64,000 nt of DNA from Demequina zhanjiangensis (GTDB lineage Bacteria > Actinomycetota > Actinomycetes > Actinomycetales > Demequinaceae), in the NCBI RefSeq assembly GCF_030418315.1, contig NZ_JAUHPV010000001.1, positions 372,001 to 436,000 on the forward strand, written 5' to 3'. Shown here one piece after another: positions 33,764 to 42,107 of this stretch. Made by a program: the position numbers and the translations under genes. The notes beneath the pieces were generated by a model that was not told the DNA's origin, did not search any database, and saw only the letters and a program-made list of their open reading frames with translations. The first letter of the stretch is position 1. Each line of letters begins with the position of its first letter.

Positions 33764-34360
33764 ATGAGCGAGCAGCCCCGTCGGACCAAGTTCGACGTCA
33801 AGCGTGAGGCCACACGTGCCGACCTGCTCGAGCTCGGCGCCGCCCGCTTCCCGATCGCCGGCTATGTCGCGACCAGCGTGGACGACGTGGTGCGCGGCAC
33901 GGGTCACACGAAGGGCGCCGTCTACTTCCACTTCGGCTCCAAGGAGGGCTACTTCCTTGAGGTGATGCGCTTCCGCGGATCGCTCATGGAGAGCTGGTGG
34001 GGGAACTTCGCAGGGCGCAGCTTCGCGTCCATCAACGAGGGGCTCGAGGCTGCGACAGGCTGGCTAGGAGTGGGAGAGGGCCTCCCCGACACCGCGATGC
34101 TCTCCGAGTTCAGGTTCGCCATGCGCGACAAGCCTGAGATGCTCGAGGCGCTCACCGAGCTGTACGGGCAGTGGATCGACAACCTCGCCGTGTTCGTCAC
34201 GATCCTCACCGAGCAGGGACTCGTCCGCACTGACCGGTCCGTACGCGAGCTCGCCGAGTCGATGTACCACGTCACCGACGGCTACGTCCTGCACGGTGCA
34301 GTGTTCGGGTCGTCCCTCGCGCTGCTGCGGAACGACCTGATTCGGGTGCTCCAGCCCTGA
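33764..34360 (+). CDS. TetR family transcriptional regulator
   Basis: This 198-aa regulator has a TetR helix-turn-helix near residues 20-65 ('VATSVDDVVRGTGHTKGAVYFHFGSKEGYF'). The ligand domain is not recognisable. ATG 33764 is six nt after the -10 hexamer TATGAT (33752-33757), so it is likely leaderless. It stands alone between lysA and a convergent gene, with a terminator after it. Its target is unknown. Confidence 0.87.
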   Translation: MSEQPRRTKFDVKREATRADLLELGAARFPIAGYVATSVDDVVRGTGHTKGAVYFHFGSKEGYFLEVMRFRGSLMESWWGNFAGRSFASINEGLEAATGWLGVGEGLPDTAMLSEFRFAMRDKPEMLEALTELYGQWIDNLAVFVTILTEQGLVRTDRSVRELAESMYHVTDGYVLHGAVFGSSLALLRNDLIRVLQP

Positions 34361-34396
34361 GCCGGGTGCTCCCGCGCTAAGCAGGGCCCGGACGCG

Positions 34397-34435
34397 ACGA
34401 GGGCCGCGCCCCCGGAGCGGGAGAGCGGCCCTCGT
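34397..34435. terminator. Bidirectional terminator between TetR and NmrA-like genes
   Basis: ACGAGGGCCGC (34397-34407) and GCGGCCCTCGT (34425-34435) form a perfect 11-bp stem in the gap between convergent genes. Confidence 0.7.
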
Positions 34436-34476
34436 GACGGTGCAGTCGCCTCGCGGCGAGTGCGGAGGTGCGGTGC

Positions 34477-35328
34477 TTAGAGCGCGGCCTTGACGGCGTC
34501 CTCGAGCGTGGTCGGCGTGCGGCCGATCAGGTCGGCGAGGTCGGTCGAGTCGGTGTAGAGGTCGCCCGCGGCGATGCCTGCGTCGATCGAGGCCCAGAAG
34601 CCCGCGGTGCCCTCGTCCATGCCTGCGGCCACCATGCCGGCGGCGAGCTCCTCGACGGTGACGTTCGTGTAGACGACGTCCTTGCCGGTCGCTGCCGAGA
34701 TCGCGGCGGCCAGCTCGGCGAACGTGTAGGTCGCGCCGGCGAGCTCGTAGACGGGCTTCACGGTGTCGGCGGTGATCGCAGCCGCGGCGGCGTCGGCGAA
34801 GTCGCCACGGGTCGCGGTCGAGAGCTGGGCGTCGCCGGCGGCGCCGACGATCGCGCCGCGCTCCACGTAGCCCGGGATCTGCGCGGTGTAGTTCTCGGTG
34901 TACCAGGAGTTGCGCAGGAAGGTGGTCTCGATCGAGGACGCGGTGAGCATCTCCTCGGTCGCGACGTGCTCGGGAGCGAGGCCGAGCGACGAGGAATCGG
35001 CCTTGAGCAGCGAGGTGTAGGCGATGCGCTGCACGCCTGCCTTCTCCGCGGCCTCGAGGACGGCCTTGTGCTGGGCGGCGCGCTGGCCGACCTCGGAGCT
35101 GGACACGAGCACGAGGCGGTCGACGCCCTCGAGCGCGGCGTCGAGCGAGGCGGGCTCGTTGTAGTCCGCGCGGCGGGTGCGCACGCCGAGCTCGGCGAGG
35201 TCCTCGACCTTGGCGGTGTCGCGAGCGAGCGCGATCACGTCGAAGGGGGAGATGTGGAGGTCCAGGAGCGACTGGACGATCTTGCGGCCGAGCTGGCCGG
35301 AGGCTCCGGTGACTGCGTAGGTGGTCAT
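34477..35328 (-). CDS. NAD(P)H-binding NmrA-like oxidoreductase (quinone oxidoreductase 2 type)
   Basis: This 283-aa protein is an atypical SDR of the NmrA/HSCARG group, resembling quinone oxidoreductase 2 (YtfG/QorB). The NADPH motif is 'VTGASGQLGRKIV' at residues 5-17. 'LVSSSEVGQR', 'FLRNSWYTENYT' and 'YELAGATYTFAELAAAIS' fit this group. It is divergent from an HxlR regulator, the same pairing as ytfG/ytfH in enterobacteria, and two palindromes lie between them. It probably reduces quinones or other electrophiles and is induced by them. Confidence 0.88.
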   Translation of the reverse strand: MTTYAVTGASGQLGRKIVQSLLDLHISPFDVIALARDTAKVEDLAELGVRTRRADYNEPASLDAALEGVDRLVLVSSSEVGQRAAQHKAVLEAAEKAGVQRIAYTSLLKADSSSLGLAPEHVATEEMLTASSIETTFLRNSWYTENYTAQIPGYVERGAIVGAAGDAQLSTATRGDFADAAAAAITADTVKPVYELAGATYTFAELAAAISAATGKDVVYTNVTVEELAAGMVAAGMDEGTAGFWASIDAGIAAGDLYTDSTDLADLIGRTPTTLEDAVKAAL

Positions 35329-35423
35329 GAGGTCCCTTTCGTGACTGCGGGCATCCCGCGATGTGCTCCGGGATGGTCCCGGTCGTTCAGCTGGGCGGCG
35401 TGAACCGCCGTCGCTCCATACTA

Positions 35424-35452
35424 ACTATTCGATAGTGCTTTCTATTCCATAG
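35424..35452. promoter_or_regulatory. Two palindromic HxlR-type operators in the divergent promoter
   Basis: ACTAT-TCG-ATAGT (35424-35436) and CTAT-TCC-ATAG (35442-35452) are two inverted repeats with 3-bp centres, 17 bp apart centre to centre. They stand out as AT-rich in a GC-rich sequence and lie between the NmrA-like gene and the HxlR gene. They are the natural binding sites for the HxlR protein. Confidence 0.65.
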
Positions 35453-35476
35453 CGAAACAGGAGTACCCTGGAGGGC

Positions 35477-35872
35477 ATGACAGCCGAGGCTCACGAGACC
35501 GACGCGCCGAGCCAGGAGCTCGTCGCGAACGTCTTCGCGAGCGCCTGCAGCTCACGCGCGGCGTTCGAGGCGGTCACCGGCAAGTGGGCCTCGCTCGTGC
35601 TGCTCGCGCTCGTCGACGGGCCCCAGCGCTTCGGCGAGCTCCGCCGTCAGGTCGAAGGGGTCAGCGAGAAGATGCTGTCCCAGGCGCTCCACGCGCTGGA
35701 GCGCGAGGGCCTCCTCACGCGCACCGATCACGGCAGCAGGCCGCCGCGCGTCGACTATGCGCTCACCCCGCTCGGCCGCGACATCGCAACGCGTCTGCGC
35801 GAGCTCGCCGACCTGCTCCAAGGCGCGGTCCCCGACCTTGAGCGCTCACGCGCGGAGTACGACGCGCACTAG
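35477..35872 (+). CDS. HxlR family transcriptional regulator
   Basis: This 131-aa winged-helix regulator has the HxlR signature 'VTGKWASLVLLALVDGPQRFGELRRQVEGVSEKMLSQALHALEREGLL'. Cys24 in 'ASACSSR' is placed like the redox-sensing Cys of QorR/HypR-type members, so it may sense quinones or electrophiles. ATG 35477 follows the hexamer TACCCT (35464-35469) by seven nt, suggesting a leaderless message. It is divergent from its probable target gene. Confidence 0.88.
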   Translation: MTAEAHETDAPSQELVANVFASACSSRAAFEAVTGKWASLVLLALVDGPQRFGELRRQVEGVSEKMLSQALHALEREGLLTRTDHGSRPPRVDYALTPLGRDIATRLRELADLLQGAVPDLERSRAEYDAH

Positions 35873-35900
35873 CGGTCGAGGTGCGGCCGGCGTGCAGTAG

Positions 35901-35922
35901 GACGACCGGTGACGCGGTCGTC
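35901..35922. terminator. Hairpin between convergent HxlR and phosphatase genes
   Basis: GACGACCG (35901-35908) and CGGTCGTC (35915-35922) form a perfect 8-bp stem with a 6-nt loop between the convergent genes. Confidence 0.55.
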
Positions 35923-35937
35923 AGCCTCGGACCAGTC

Positions 35938-36486
35938 CTAGACCCGTGCCCAGGCCCCCAGCGCGTCGATCGCCTCCACGATCTCGTCCATGACGCGGTC
36001 GAACACCGCCTGCGGGTGGGACCACGGGTCGTCGAGGCTTCTGAGCGGCGCCTCCTCGCGCAGGCGTTCGGCGTGCAGTGCGGCGGCGGCGTTCACGAGC
36101 CGTTCCTCCGGAGTCTCGCCCTCGGGGGCCGGGGCGCGCTCCGCGAGCTCCACCGCCTCCTTGATCGCGAACACGTGGTCCGGCAGCAGCCCCTCGTTCT
36201 GGGAGATCCACCGCGTGTGCTGGCTCGTGGCAACCAGCACCAGGTCGGCCCACCCGAGCAGGTCCGAGTCGAGCTGCGTGGGTCGGTGGCGAGGCATCTC
36301 AAGGCCGGCGCGCTCGCGGGCAGACTTCCGGATCTCCCTCGTCGCGTCCATCCCGGTCTCGGCCCACGTGCCCGCCGAGCGGACCTCCGCAGCATCGCCC
36401 CAGTCGCGCTGCGCCAGGTAGTGCATGGCGGGGGAGCGGCAGATGTTGCCGGAGCAGATCATGAGGACGCGAGCGGGACGGGTCAT
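35938..36486 (-). CDS. Low-molecular-weight protein-tyrosine phosphatase
   Basis: This 182-aa protein has the LMW-PTP/arsenate-reductase-fold P-loop at residues 11-17, 'CSGNICR', with nucleophile Cys11 and Arg17. A 'DDP' near residue 155 may supply the general acid Asp. Compared with typical 150-160-aa members it carries about 25 extra acidic and Ala-rich residues in the middle (about 115-145). Members of this shape in Actinobacteria are annotated as protein-tyrosine phosphatases. Its ATG overlaps the stop of the DUF817 gene, so the two are co-transcribed. Confidence 0.85.
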   Translation of the reverse strand: MTRPARVLMICSGNICRSPAMHYLAQRDWGDAAEVRSAGTWAETGMDATREIRKSARERAGLEMPRHRPTQLDSDLLGWADLVLVATSQHTRWISQNEGLLPDHVFAIKEAVELAERAPAPEGETPEERLVNAAAALHAERLREEAPLRSLDDPWSHPQAVFDRVMDEIVEAIDALGAWARV

Positions 36487-37427
36487 GTCTCCAGGCTACG
36501 GTCCTGAGACCCCTGCTCTTGACCCGACTCCGGGCCCTGGTCCTCACGTTCCCGGCGCGCCTCGGCGCGCCGCTGCGCTCTCTCTCGGCGGCGGGTCACG
36601 ACGACGCTCGGCTTGTCGTCCTCACGGCCGTCGAGCACCCCCTCCAGATGCTTGAGCGCGGCGACGATCACGAAGCTCAGCGAGACGAGCAGCGACCACG
36701 AGCCCACCTTGCCCACGTGCACCATGGTCCACGCGACGAGCTGGTCCGGGTACGCCCACGCGCCCAGCAGGGTGGCCGCATTCTCGGCGAACCACAGCGC
36801 GAGCCCGATCGCGAGGAAGGACAGCACGAGCGGCATCCGGTAGCGAGGCTCGCGCACGGTGAAGTGGACGAGCGTGCCCCGCAGCTCGATCAGGAAGCCC
36901 GCCGCGATCAGCCATCGCAGGTCCGGGATCCAGTGGTGAGTGAAGAAGTTCGCGTACGCCGCGACCGCGAGTAAAGTCATGGGCCACAGTCGGAAGCCCG
37001 TCACCCTCAGGTCGAAGCGTCGCCACGCCTGCACGATGTACGACCCGACGGCCGCATACATGAAGCCCGAGTACAGCGGCACCCCGCCCACCTTCGACCA
37101 CGCCTCGTCCGGGTACACCCACGAGCCCACGCTCACCTTGAACAGCTCGAGTCCCAGCCCGATGAGGTGGAAGGCGAGGATCACCCCCACCTCGCGCGTC
37201 GTCTCCCACCCGGTCGCCCACAGGACGACGGTGAGGAGGAGGGCGAACAGCAGGAGCGCGTCGTACCGGGGGATCGGCAGCTCGACGACCGACGTGATCG
37301 CCAGCGCCGCGAAGATCGCGATCGCGAACACGAGCGACTGGAGCTCGAGCCACACGAAGCCGACGCCGAAGCGCCACAGCCGTCGCCAGCGCCACCGCTC
37401 AGGGTCCAGCACGTCCCGTTCCGTCAC
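36483..37427 (-). CDS. DUF817 family integral membrane protein
   Basis: This 314-aa protein has about eight hydrophobic segments and a charged Arg/Glu-rich C-terminal tail of about 45 residues. Blocks such as 'GWETTREVGVILAFHLIGLGLELFKV', 'PLYSGFMYAAVGSYIVQAWR' and 'HHWIPDLRW' match DUF817. The function is unknown. The start GTG at 37427 has AGGA seven nt upstream. It is divergent from hom and translationally coupled to the phosphatase gene. Confidence 0.82.
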   Translation of the reverse strand: MTERDVLDPERWRWRRLWRFGVGFVWLELQSLVFAIAIFAALAITSVVELPIPRYDALLLFALLLTVVLWATGWETTREVGVILAFHLIGLGLELFKVSVGSWVYPDEAWSKVGGVPLYSGFMYAAVGSYIVQAWRRFDLRVTGFRLWPMTLLAVAAYANFFTHHWIPDLRWLIAAGFLIELRGTLVHFTVREPRYRMPLVLSFLAIGLALWFAENAATLLGAWAYPDQLVAWTMVHVGKVGSWSLLVSLSFVIVAALKHLEGVLDGREDDKPSVVVTRRRERAQRRAEARREREDQGPESGQEQGSQDRSLET

Positions 37428-37487
37428 CTGTTCATCCTGCACGAACCAGGGGACAGGGCGCGGTAGCGCTCGGCTAGGCTGGGGGCC

Positions 37488-38783
37488 GTGTCTGGAGCGC
37501 TGAAGGATCCCGTGAAGATCGCCGTCCTCGGATGCGGCACCGTCGGAACCCAGGTGGTGCGGCTGCTCACCGAGCAGGCCGACGACCTCGCCTGGCGCGT
37601 CGGCGCGCCCGTCGTGCTCGAAGGCGTCTACGTGCGCGACACGTCCGTGCCGCGCGATGCCGTCGTCCCGGTGGACGCGCTCACGTCGGACGTGGAGGCG
37701 CTGATCGACGCGGCCGACGTCGTGGTCGAGGTCATGGGGGGCATCGAGCCTGCCCGCACGCACATCCTCCAGGCGATCGCCGCCGGCGCCTCCGTCGTCA
37801 CCGCGAACAAGGCGCTGCTCGCCGCCCACGGCCCCGAGCTGTACGAGGCCGCCGACGCCGCAGGAGTGGACCTCTACTTCGAGGCCGCCGTGGCGGGTGC
37901 CATCCCGATCGTCCGCCCGGTGCGCGAGTCGCTCGCAGGCGACCACGTCACGCGCATCCTCGGCATTGTCAACGGCACCACGAACTACGTGCTCGACGAG
38001 ATGACCACCAAGGGACTCGCATACGAGGACGTCGTCGCCGAGGCGCAGCGCCTGGGCTACGCCGAGGCCGACCCGACCGCCGACGTCGAGGGCTACGACG
38101 CAGCCGCCAAGGCCGCGATCCTCGCGTCGCTCGCCTTCCACCAGCGCGTCTCGCTCGACGTGGTGCACCGCGAGGGCATCTCCTCCGTCACCGCCGCCGA
38201 CGTCGCCGCCGCAGCCGAGTCCGGCCACGCCATCAAGCTGCTCGCCATCGCCGAACGGGCCGACGAGGGCGTCGCCGTCCGCGTCCACCCCGCGCTCGTG
38301 CCGCTCTCGCACCCGCTCGCAGGGGTCCACGGCGCATTCAACGCCGTGTTCGTCGAGGCCGAGGCCGCAGGCGAGCTCATGTTCTACGGCCAGGGAGCCG
38401 GAGGGGCGCCCACCGCGTCGGCCGTGCTCGGTGACATCGTGTCCGTCGCACGCCACATCGCGCAGGGCGGACGAGGCCCCCTTGAGTCCAACTACGCCGA
38501 CAGCCCCGTGCTGGACATCGACCAGGTGACCTCGCGCTTCCAGCTGCGCATGTTCGTCGTCGACGAGCCCGGCATGCTCGCCGAGATCGCCGGCACCCTG
38601 GGACGACGTGGCGTCTCCATCGAGACCGTGCGGCAGAAGCCCGCCAACCACGAGGGCCACGCGGAGCTCGTCATCGCGACGCACCGCGCGCCCGAGTCCG
38701 ACATGGCACAGGTGCTCAAGGACCTCAAGGTCCTCGACGCCGTGCTCGACATCAGCTCCGTGCTGCGAATCGAGGGGGAGTGA
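37488..38783 (+). CDS. hom: Homoserine dehydrogenase
   Basis: This 431-aa enzyme reduces aspartate semialdehyde to homoserine in threonine and methionine synthesis. The nucleotide-binding '[12 protein letters not shown]' is at residues 13-24, 'TANKALLA' and '[14 protein letters not shown]' are catalytic-domain signatures, and an ACT regulatory domain fills about 355-431, suggesting feedback inhibition by threonine. The GTG start is seven nt after TAGGCT (37475-37480), a leaderless promoter. Its stop overlaps the thrC start by one base. Confidence 0.95.
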   Translation: MSGALKDPVKIAVLGCGTVGTQVVRLLTEQADDLAWRVGAPVVLEGVYVRDTSVPRDAVVPVDALTSDVEALIDAADVVVEVMGGIEPARTHILQAIAAGASVVTANKALLAAHGPELYEAADAAGVDLYFEAAVAGAIPIVRPVRESLAGDHVTRILGIVNGTTNYVLDEMTTKGLAYEDVVAEAQRLGYAEADPTADVEGYDAAAKAAILASLAFHQRVSLDVVHREGISSVTAADVAAAAESGHAIKLLAIAERADEGVAVRVHPALVPLSHPLAGVHGAFNAVFVEAEAAGELMFYGQGAGGAPTASAVLGDIVSVARHIAQGGRGPLESNYADSPVLDIDQVTSRFQLRMFVVDEPGMLAEIAGTLGRRGVSIETVRQKPANHEGHAELVIATHRAPESDMAQVLKDLKVLDAVLDISSVLRIEGE

Positions 38784-39841
38784 TGGCGCACGTCTGGAAC
38801 GGCATCATCCGCGAGTACCTGGACCGGATGCCCTTCGACGAGGGCGACACCATCGTCACGCTCGGCGAAGGCGGCACGCCGCTCGTGCCCGCGCCGTCCA
38901 TCTCCAAGGAGGTCGGCGCGAACGTCTTCGTGAAGGTCGAGGGGATGAACCCCACGGGCTCCTTCAAGGACCGCGGCATGACGTCGGCCATCACGCAGGT
39001 CGTGAAGGACGGCGACCACACCGTCGTCTGCGCCTCCACGGGCAACACCTCCGCCTCCGCCGCGGCCTACGCCGCGCACGCCGGACTGCGCTGCGTCGTC
39101 ATGATCCCCCAGGGCAAGATCGCCGCAGGCAAGATGGCGCAGGCGATCGTGCACGGCGCCGAGCTCGTCCAGGTGGACGGCAACTTCGACGAGTGCCTCG
39201 ACATCGTCCGCGACCTGTCAGAGAACTACCCCATCGCGCTCGTCAACTCCGTCAACCCCTACCGCCTCCAGGGGCAGAAGACCGGCGCCTTCGAGATCGT
39301 CGACCAGCTGGGCGACGCCCCCGACATCCACATGCTGCCCGTCGGCAACGCCGGCAACATCTCCGCGTACTGGATGGGCTTCAAGGAAGCGCTCGAGCAC
39401 GGCGACGCCACCCACCTGCCGAAGATCTGGGGAGTGCAGGCCGCCGGCGCCGCGCCCTTCGTCGCGGGCCATCCCATCAAGGACCCCGAGACCGTCGCGA
39501 CCGCGATCCGCATCGGCAAGCCCGCCTCGTGGGACCTCGCGACCGCCGCGCGTGACGAGTCAGGCGGCTGGATCCGCGCCGTCTCCGACGCCCAGATCCT
39601 CAACGCCCAGGCACGTCTCGCAGCCGACGTCGGCGTGTTCGTCGAGCCCGCCTCCGCCGCACCGATCGCAGGCCTGCTCGCCGCGGCTGCACTCGGCGAG
39701 GTGCCGAAGGGCGCGACCATCACGTGCACCGTCACCGGCAACGGCCTCAAGGACACCGCGACCGCGCTCGCGGGTCACGAGGTCGAGCCCACGGTGATCC
39801 CCGTCGACACCGAGGCGGCCGCCAAGGTCCTGGGGCTCTAG
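38783..39841 (+). CDS. thrC: Threonine synthase
   Basis: This 352-aa PLP enzyme converts O-phosphohomoserine to threonine. The PLP Lys62 lies in 'GSFKDRGM', and '[15 protein letters not shown]' and '[13 protein letters not shown]' are phosphate- and substrate-binding motifs. ATG 38783 overlaps the hom stop (TGATG) and has GAGG seven nt upstream. It is the middle gene of hom-thrC-thrB. Confidence 0.95.
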   Translation: MAHVWNGIIREYLDRMPFDEGDTIVTLGEGGTPLVPAPSISKEVGANVFVKVEGMNPTGSFKDRGMTSAITQVVKDGDHTVVCASTGNTSASAAAYAAHAGLRCVVMIPQGKIAAGKMAQAIVHGAELVQVDGNFDECLDIVRDLSENYPIALVNSVNPYRLQGQKTGAFEIVDQLGDAPDIHMLPVGNAGNISAYWMGFKEALEHGDATHLPKIWGVQAAGAAPFVAGHPIKDPETVATAIRIGKPASWDLATAARDESGGWIRAVSDAQILNAQARLAADVGVFVEPASAAPIAGLLAAAALGEVPKGATITCTVTGNGLKDTATALAGHEVEPTVIPVDTEAAAKVLGL

Positions 39842-39843
39842 CC

Positions 39844-40776
39844 ATGAGGATCGCTTCCGACCACGTGCGGGTGTCCGTGCCCGCCACCTCGGGCAACCTA
39901 GGCCCCGGCTTCGACTCGCTCGGCATGGCGCTCGGTCTGCGCGACGAGCTCGAGGTGCGCGCCATCGCCTCCACGTCCATCGAGATGGAGATCGAGGGCG
40001 AGGGCGCCGAGACGCTTCCGCGCGACGAGTCCCACCTGGTGGTCCAAGCGATCCGCGCCGCGCTCGACCACGTCGGCGCCTCTCAGACCGGACTCGCGAT
40101 CCGTGCGATCAACCGCATCCCACACGGTCGCGGCCTCGGCTCATCGGCCGCCGCCGTCGTCGCAGGCATCACCGCCGCGCGCGCCATGATCGCCGAGCCG
40201 GAGGCGCTCGACCGTGCCGAGGCGCTCAGGCTCGCCACGGTGTTCGAGGGCCATCCCGACAACGCCGCGCCGGCGATCTACGGAGGCGCGACCGTCGCGT
40301 GGACCGAAGGCCGCAGGCCGCACGCCGCCGCGCTCGAGGTCGGCGAGTCGATCGAGACCGCAGTGCTCGTTCCCGCCGTGACGCTCCCCACCAAGGAGGC
40401 GCGCGCCGTTCTGCCTCCCGACGTGCCGCACAGCCACGCCGCGTTCAACGCCGGGCGCGCGGCACTGCTCGTGCACGCGCTCGCCGGACGTCCCGAGCTT
40501 CTGCTCGACGCGACCGAGGACAAGCTCCACCAGAACTACCGGGCCGACGTGCTCGGACCCGCCATGGTGCTCATGCGCCACCTGCGCGAGCAGGGGCTCG
40601 CGGCGGTCATCTCCGGCGCGGGGCCGTCTGTGCTCGTCATGGGCGACTCCCTTGAGGCTGCGGGTCTCGGCTCCGGGATGCCTGAGTCGATTCAGGGCAT
40701 CGGTGACCAGCAGTGGCGCGCGTTCCACACAGTCGGCCGCGTGGCAGGCGCGACGGGGGAGCCCGTCGGCGTCTGA
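39844..40776 (+). CDS. thrB: Homoserine kinase
   Basis: This 310-aa GHMP kinase phosphorylates homoserine for threonine synthase. 'VPATSGNLGPGFDSLGMAL' is the N-terminal motif, 'PHGRGLGSSAAAVVAGI' (about 93-109) is the ATP-binding GHMP loop, and 'SGAGPSVLVMG' is the C-terminal motif. ATG 39844 lies two bases after the thrC stop. It ends the threonine operon; no clear terminator follows. Confidence 0.94.
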   Translation: MRIASDHVRVSVPATSGNLGPGFDSLGMALGLRDELEVRAIASTSIEMEIEGEGAETLPRDESHLVVQAIRAALDHVGASQTGLAIRAINRIPHGRGLGSSAAAVVAGITAARAMIAEPEALDRAEALRLATVFEGHPDNAAPAIYGGATVAWTEGRRPHAAALEVGESIETAVLVPAVTLPTKEARAVLPPDVPHSHAAFNAGRAALLVHALAGRPELLLDATEDKLHQNYRADVLGPAMVLMRHLREQGLAAVISGAGPSVLVMGDSLEAAGLGSGMPESIQGIGDQQWRAFHTVGRVAGATGEPVGV

Positions 40777-40847
40777 CACTCCTGGTCGCGGTCCAATAGC
40801 GCTGATCTGGACCGGCGCATGTCCGTCCTCAGGGGTAGCGTCGAACC

Positions 40848-41468
40848 GTGACAATTCGCCCCGCTGGCCCGGCTGATCGCGAGCAGATCGCGCGCATCTG
40901 CCTGCTCACCGGGCGCCAGGGCGGCGATGCGACGGGGCTCTTCTGCGACGACACGGCGCTCGCGGACGTCTATGCCACCCCGTACCTCGATGGTCCCGGA
41001 GGCTTCTGCCTGGTGTGGGACGTCGACGGGGAGGCTCGGGGCTACGTGCTCGGCACCTCCGACACCGAGGCGTTCCAGCGGTGGTTCGTGGAGGAGTGGT
41101 GGCCGTCGAGGGTGCCGCTTCACACTCCGTCGACGGTGGACGATGCGTGGCTGCTTCCTTCGGCAGCGGATCCCGAGCGGATGCTCGGCGAGGCGGTCGG
41201 GGACTATCCGGCGCACCTGCACATCGACCTGCTGCCGGATCAGCAGGGCAGGGGCGCGGGGCGTGCGCTGATCGAGGCGGCGTGCGCTCTCCTCGCGGCG
41301 CGTGGGGTGCGTGGAGTGCATCTTGTCGCCGAGCTGGCGAACGAGGGAGCGCAGGCGTTCTATCCGAAGGCGGGGTTCGAGGCGGTCGACCACACCGAGT
41401 CGACCGTCACGTGGGCAAGGGGGATCGATGCTCGTCGAAACTTGCGAAGTGAGCACTCACTCACTTAG
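40848..41468 (+). CDS. GNAT family N-acetyltransferase
   Basis: This 206-aa protein has a GNAT fold: an N-terminal 'IRPAGPADREQIARIC' strand-helix, the acetyl-CoA-binding 'HLHIDLLPDQQGRGAGRALIEAAC' (motif A) and 'LVAELANEGAQAFYPKAGFEAV' (motif B). It resembles the acetyltransferase-like domain found with bacterial O-GlcNAcase-like proteins. The substrate is unknown. GTG 40848 follows TAGCGT (40836-40841) by six nt. Its last codons and stop lie inside the operator and promoter of the next gene. Confidence 0.85.
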   Translation: MTIRPAGPADREQIARICLLTGRQGGDATGLFCDDTALADVYATPYLDGPGGFCLVWDVDGEARGYVLGTSDTEAFQRWFVEEWWPSRVPLHTPSTVDDAWLLPSAADPERMLGEAVGDYPAHLHIDLLPDQQGRGAGRALIEAACALLAARGVRGVHLVAELANEGAQAFYPKAGFEAVDHTESTVTWARGIDARRNLRSEHSLT

Positions 41469-41471
41469 TGT
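41442..41471 (+). promoter_or_regulatory. Promoter and TetR-type operator of the ABC exporter operon
   Basis: AAGTGAG and CTCACTT (41447-41453 and 41460-41466) are perfect 7-bp arms with a 6-bp spacer. They sit between a -35 TTGCGA (41442-41447) and a -10 TAGTGT (41466-41471), 18 bp apart. This is the classic place for TetR autorepression; the TetR gene starts six nt after the -10 box. Confidence 0.75.
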
Positions 41472-41477
41472 GACGCC

Positions 41478-42107
41478 GTGACAGGCGTGATGCGTGGGCA
41501 GGGTGTAGGCGTGGCCGCGCCACCGTCCGGCCGCGCGCCCAGGATGTCGCCCGACGACAGGCGAGCCCACATCCTCGATGCCGCGATCCCGCTCATCCTC
41601 GAGCACGGCGCCGAGGTCACCACCCGCCAGATCTCGGATGCAGCCGGAGTCGCCGAGGGCACGGTCTTCCGCGTCTTCGAGGACAAGAACGCGCTCATCG
41701 ATGCCGCGGTACTTCGAGTCATGGACTCCTCAGCCACGCTCGCGCAGCTCGAACGCATCGACAGCGCCGGCCCGCTCGAGGCCAAGGTCGCGCAGATCGT
41801 CACGCTGCTCCATGACCAGGTGCGACGCGTGATCGCCTTCATGTCCGCGCTCGGACCGAGGGATCACGCGCGCCACCACGGTCACCGCGACGACGCAGGC
41901 CCCCTCGGCGAGGCCACCGGCGTCGTCGAACGGCTCCTTGAGCCGCACCGCGCCGAGCTCCGCGTCGAACCGGCCATCGCCGTCGACTACCTCCGCGTCC
42001 TGGTCTTCGGCACCTCGATGCCCTTCATCCGCTCCGGCCGCGAGATCACGGCCGACGAGCTCACCGACTTCATCCTCCGCGGAATCTCCCGGGAAGGGGA
42101 CAGCTAG
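41478..42107 (+). CDS. TetR family regulator of the ABC exporter
   Basis: This 209-aa regulator has a TetR helix-turn-helix at about residues 28-72 ('HILDAAIPLILEHGAEVTTRQISDAAGVAEGTVFRVFEDKNAL'). The GTG start at 41478 is six nt after the -10 box, so the message is probably leaderless. It ends immediately before the first exporter gene, forming one operon TetR-ABC-ABC. It most likely represses this operon through the palindrome at 41447-41466 and responds to an exported compound. Confidence 0.88.
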   Translation: MTGVMRGQGVGVAAPPSGRAPRMSPDDRRAHILDAAIPLILEHGAEVTTRQISDAAGVAEGTVFRVFEDKNALIDAAVLRVMDSSATLAQLERIDSAGPLEAKVAQIVTLLHDQVRRVIAFMSALGPRDHARHHGHRDDAGPLGEATGVVERLLEPHRAELRVEPAIAVDYLRVLVFGTSMPFIRSGREITADELTDFILRGISREGDS

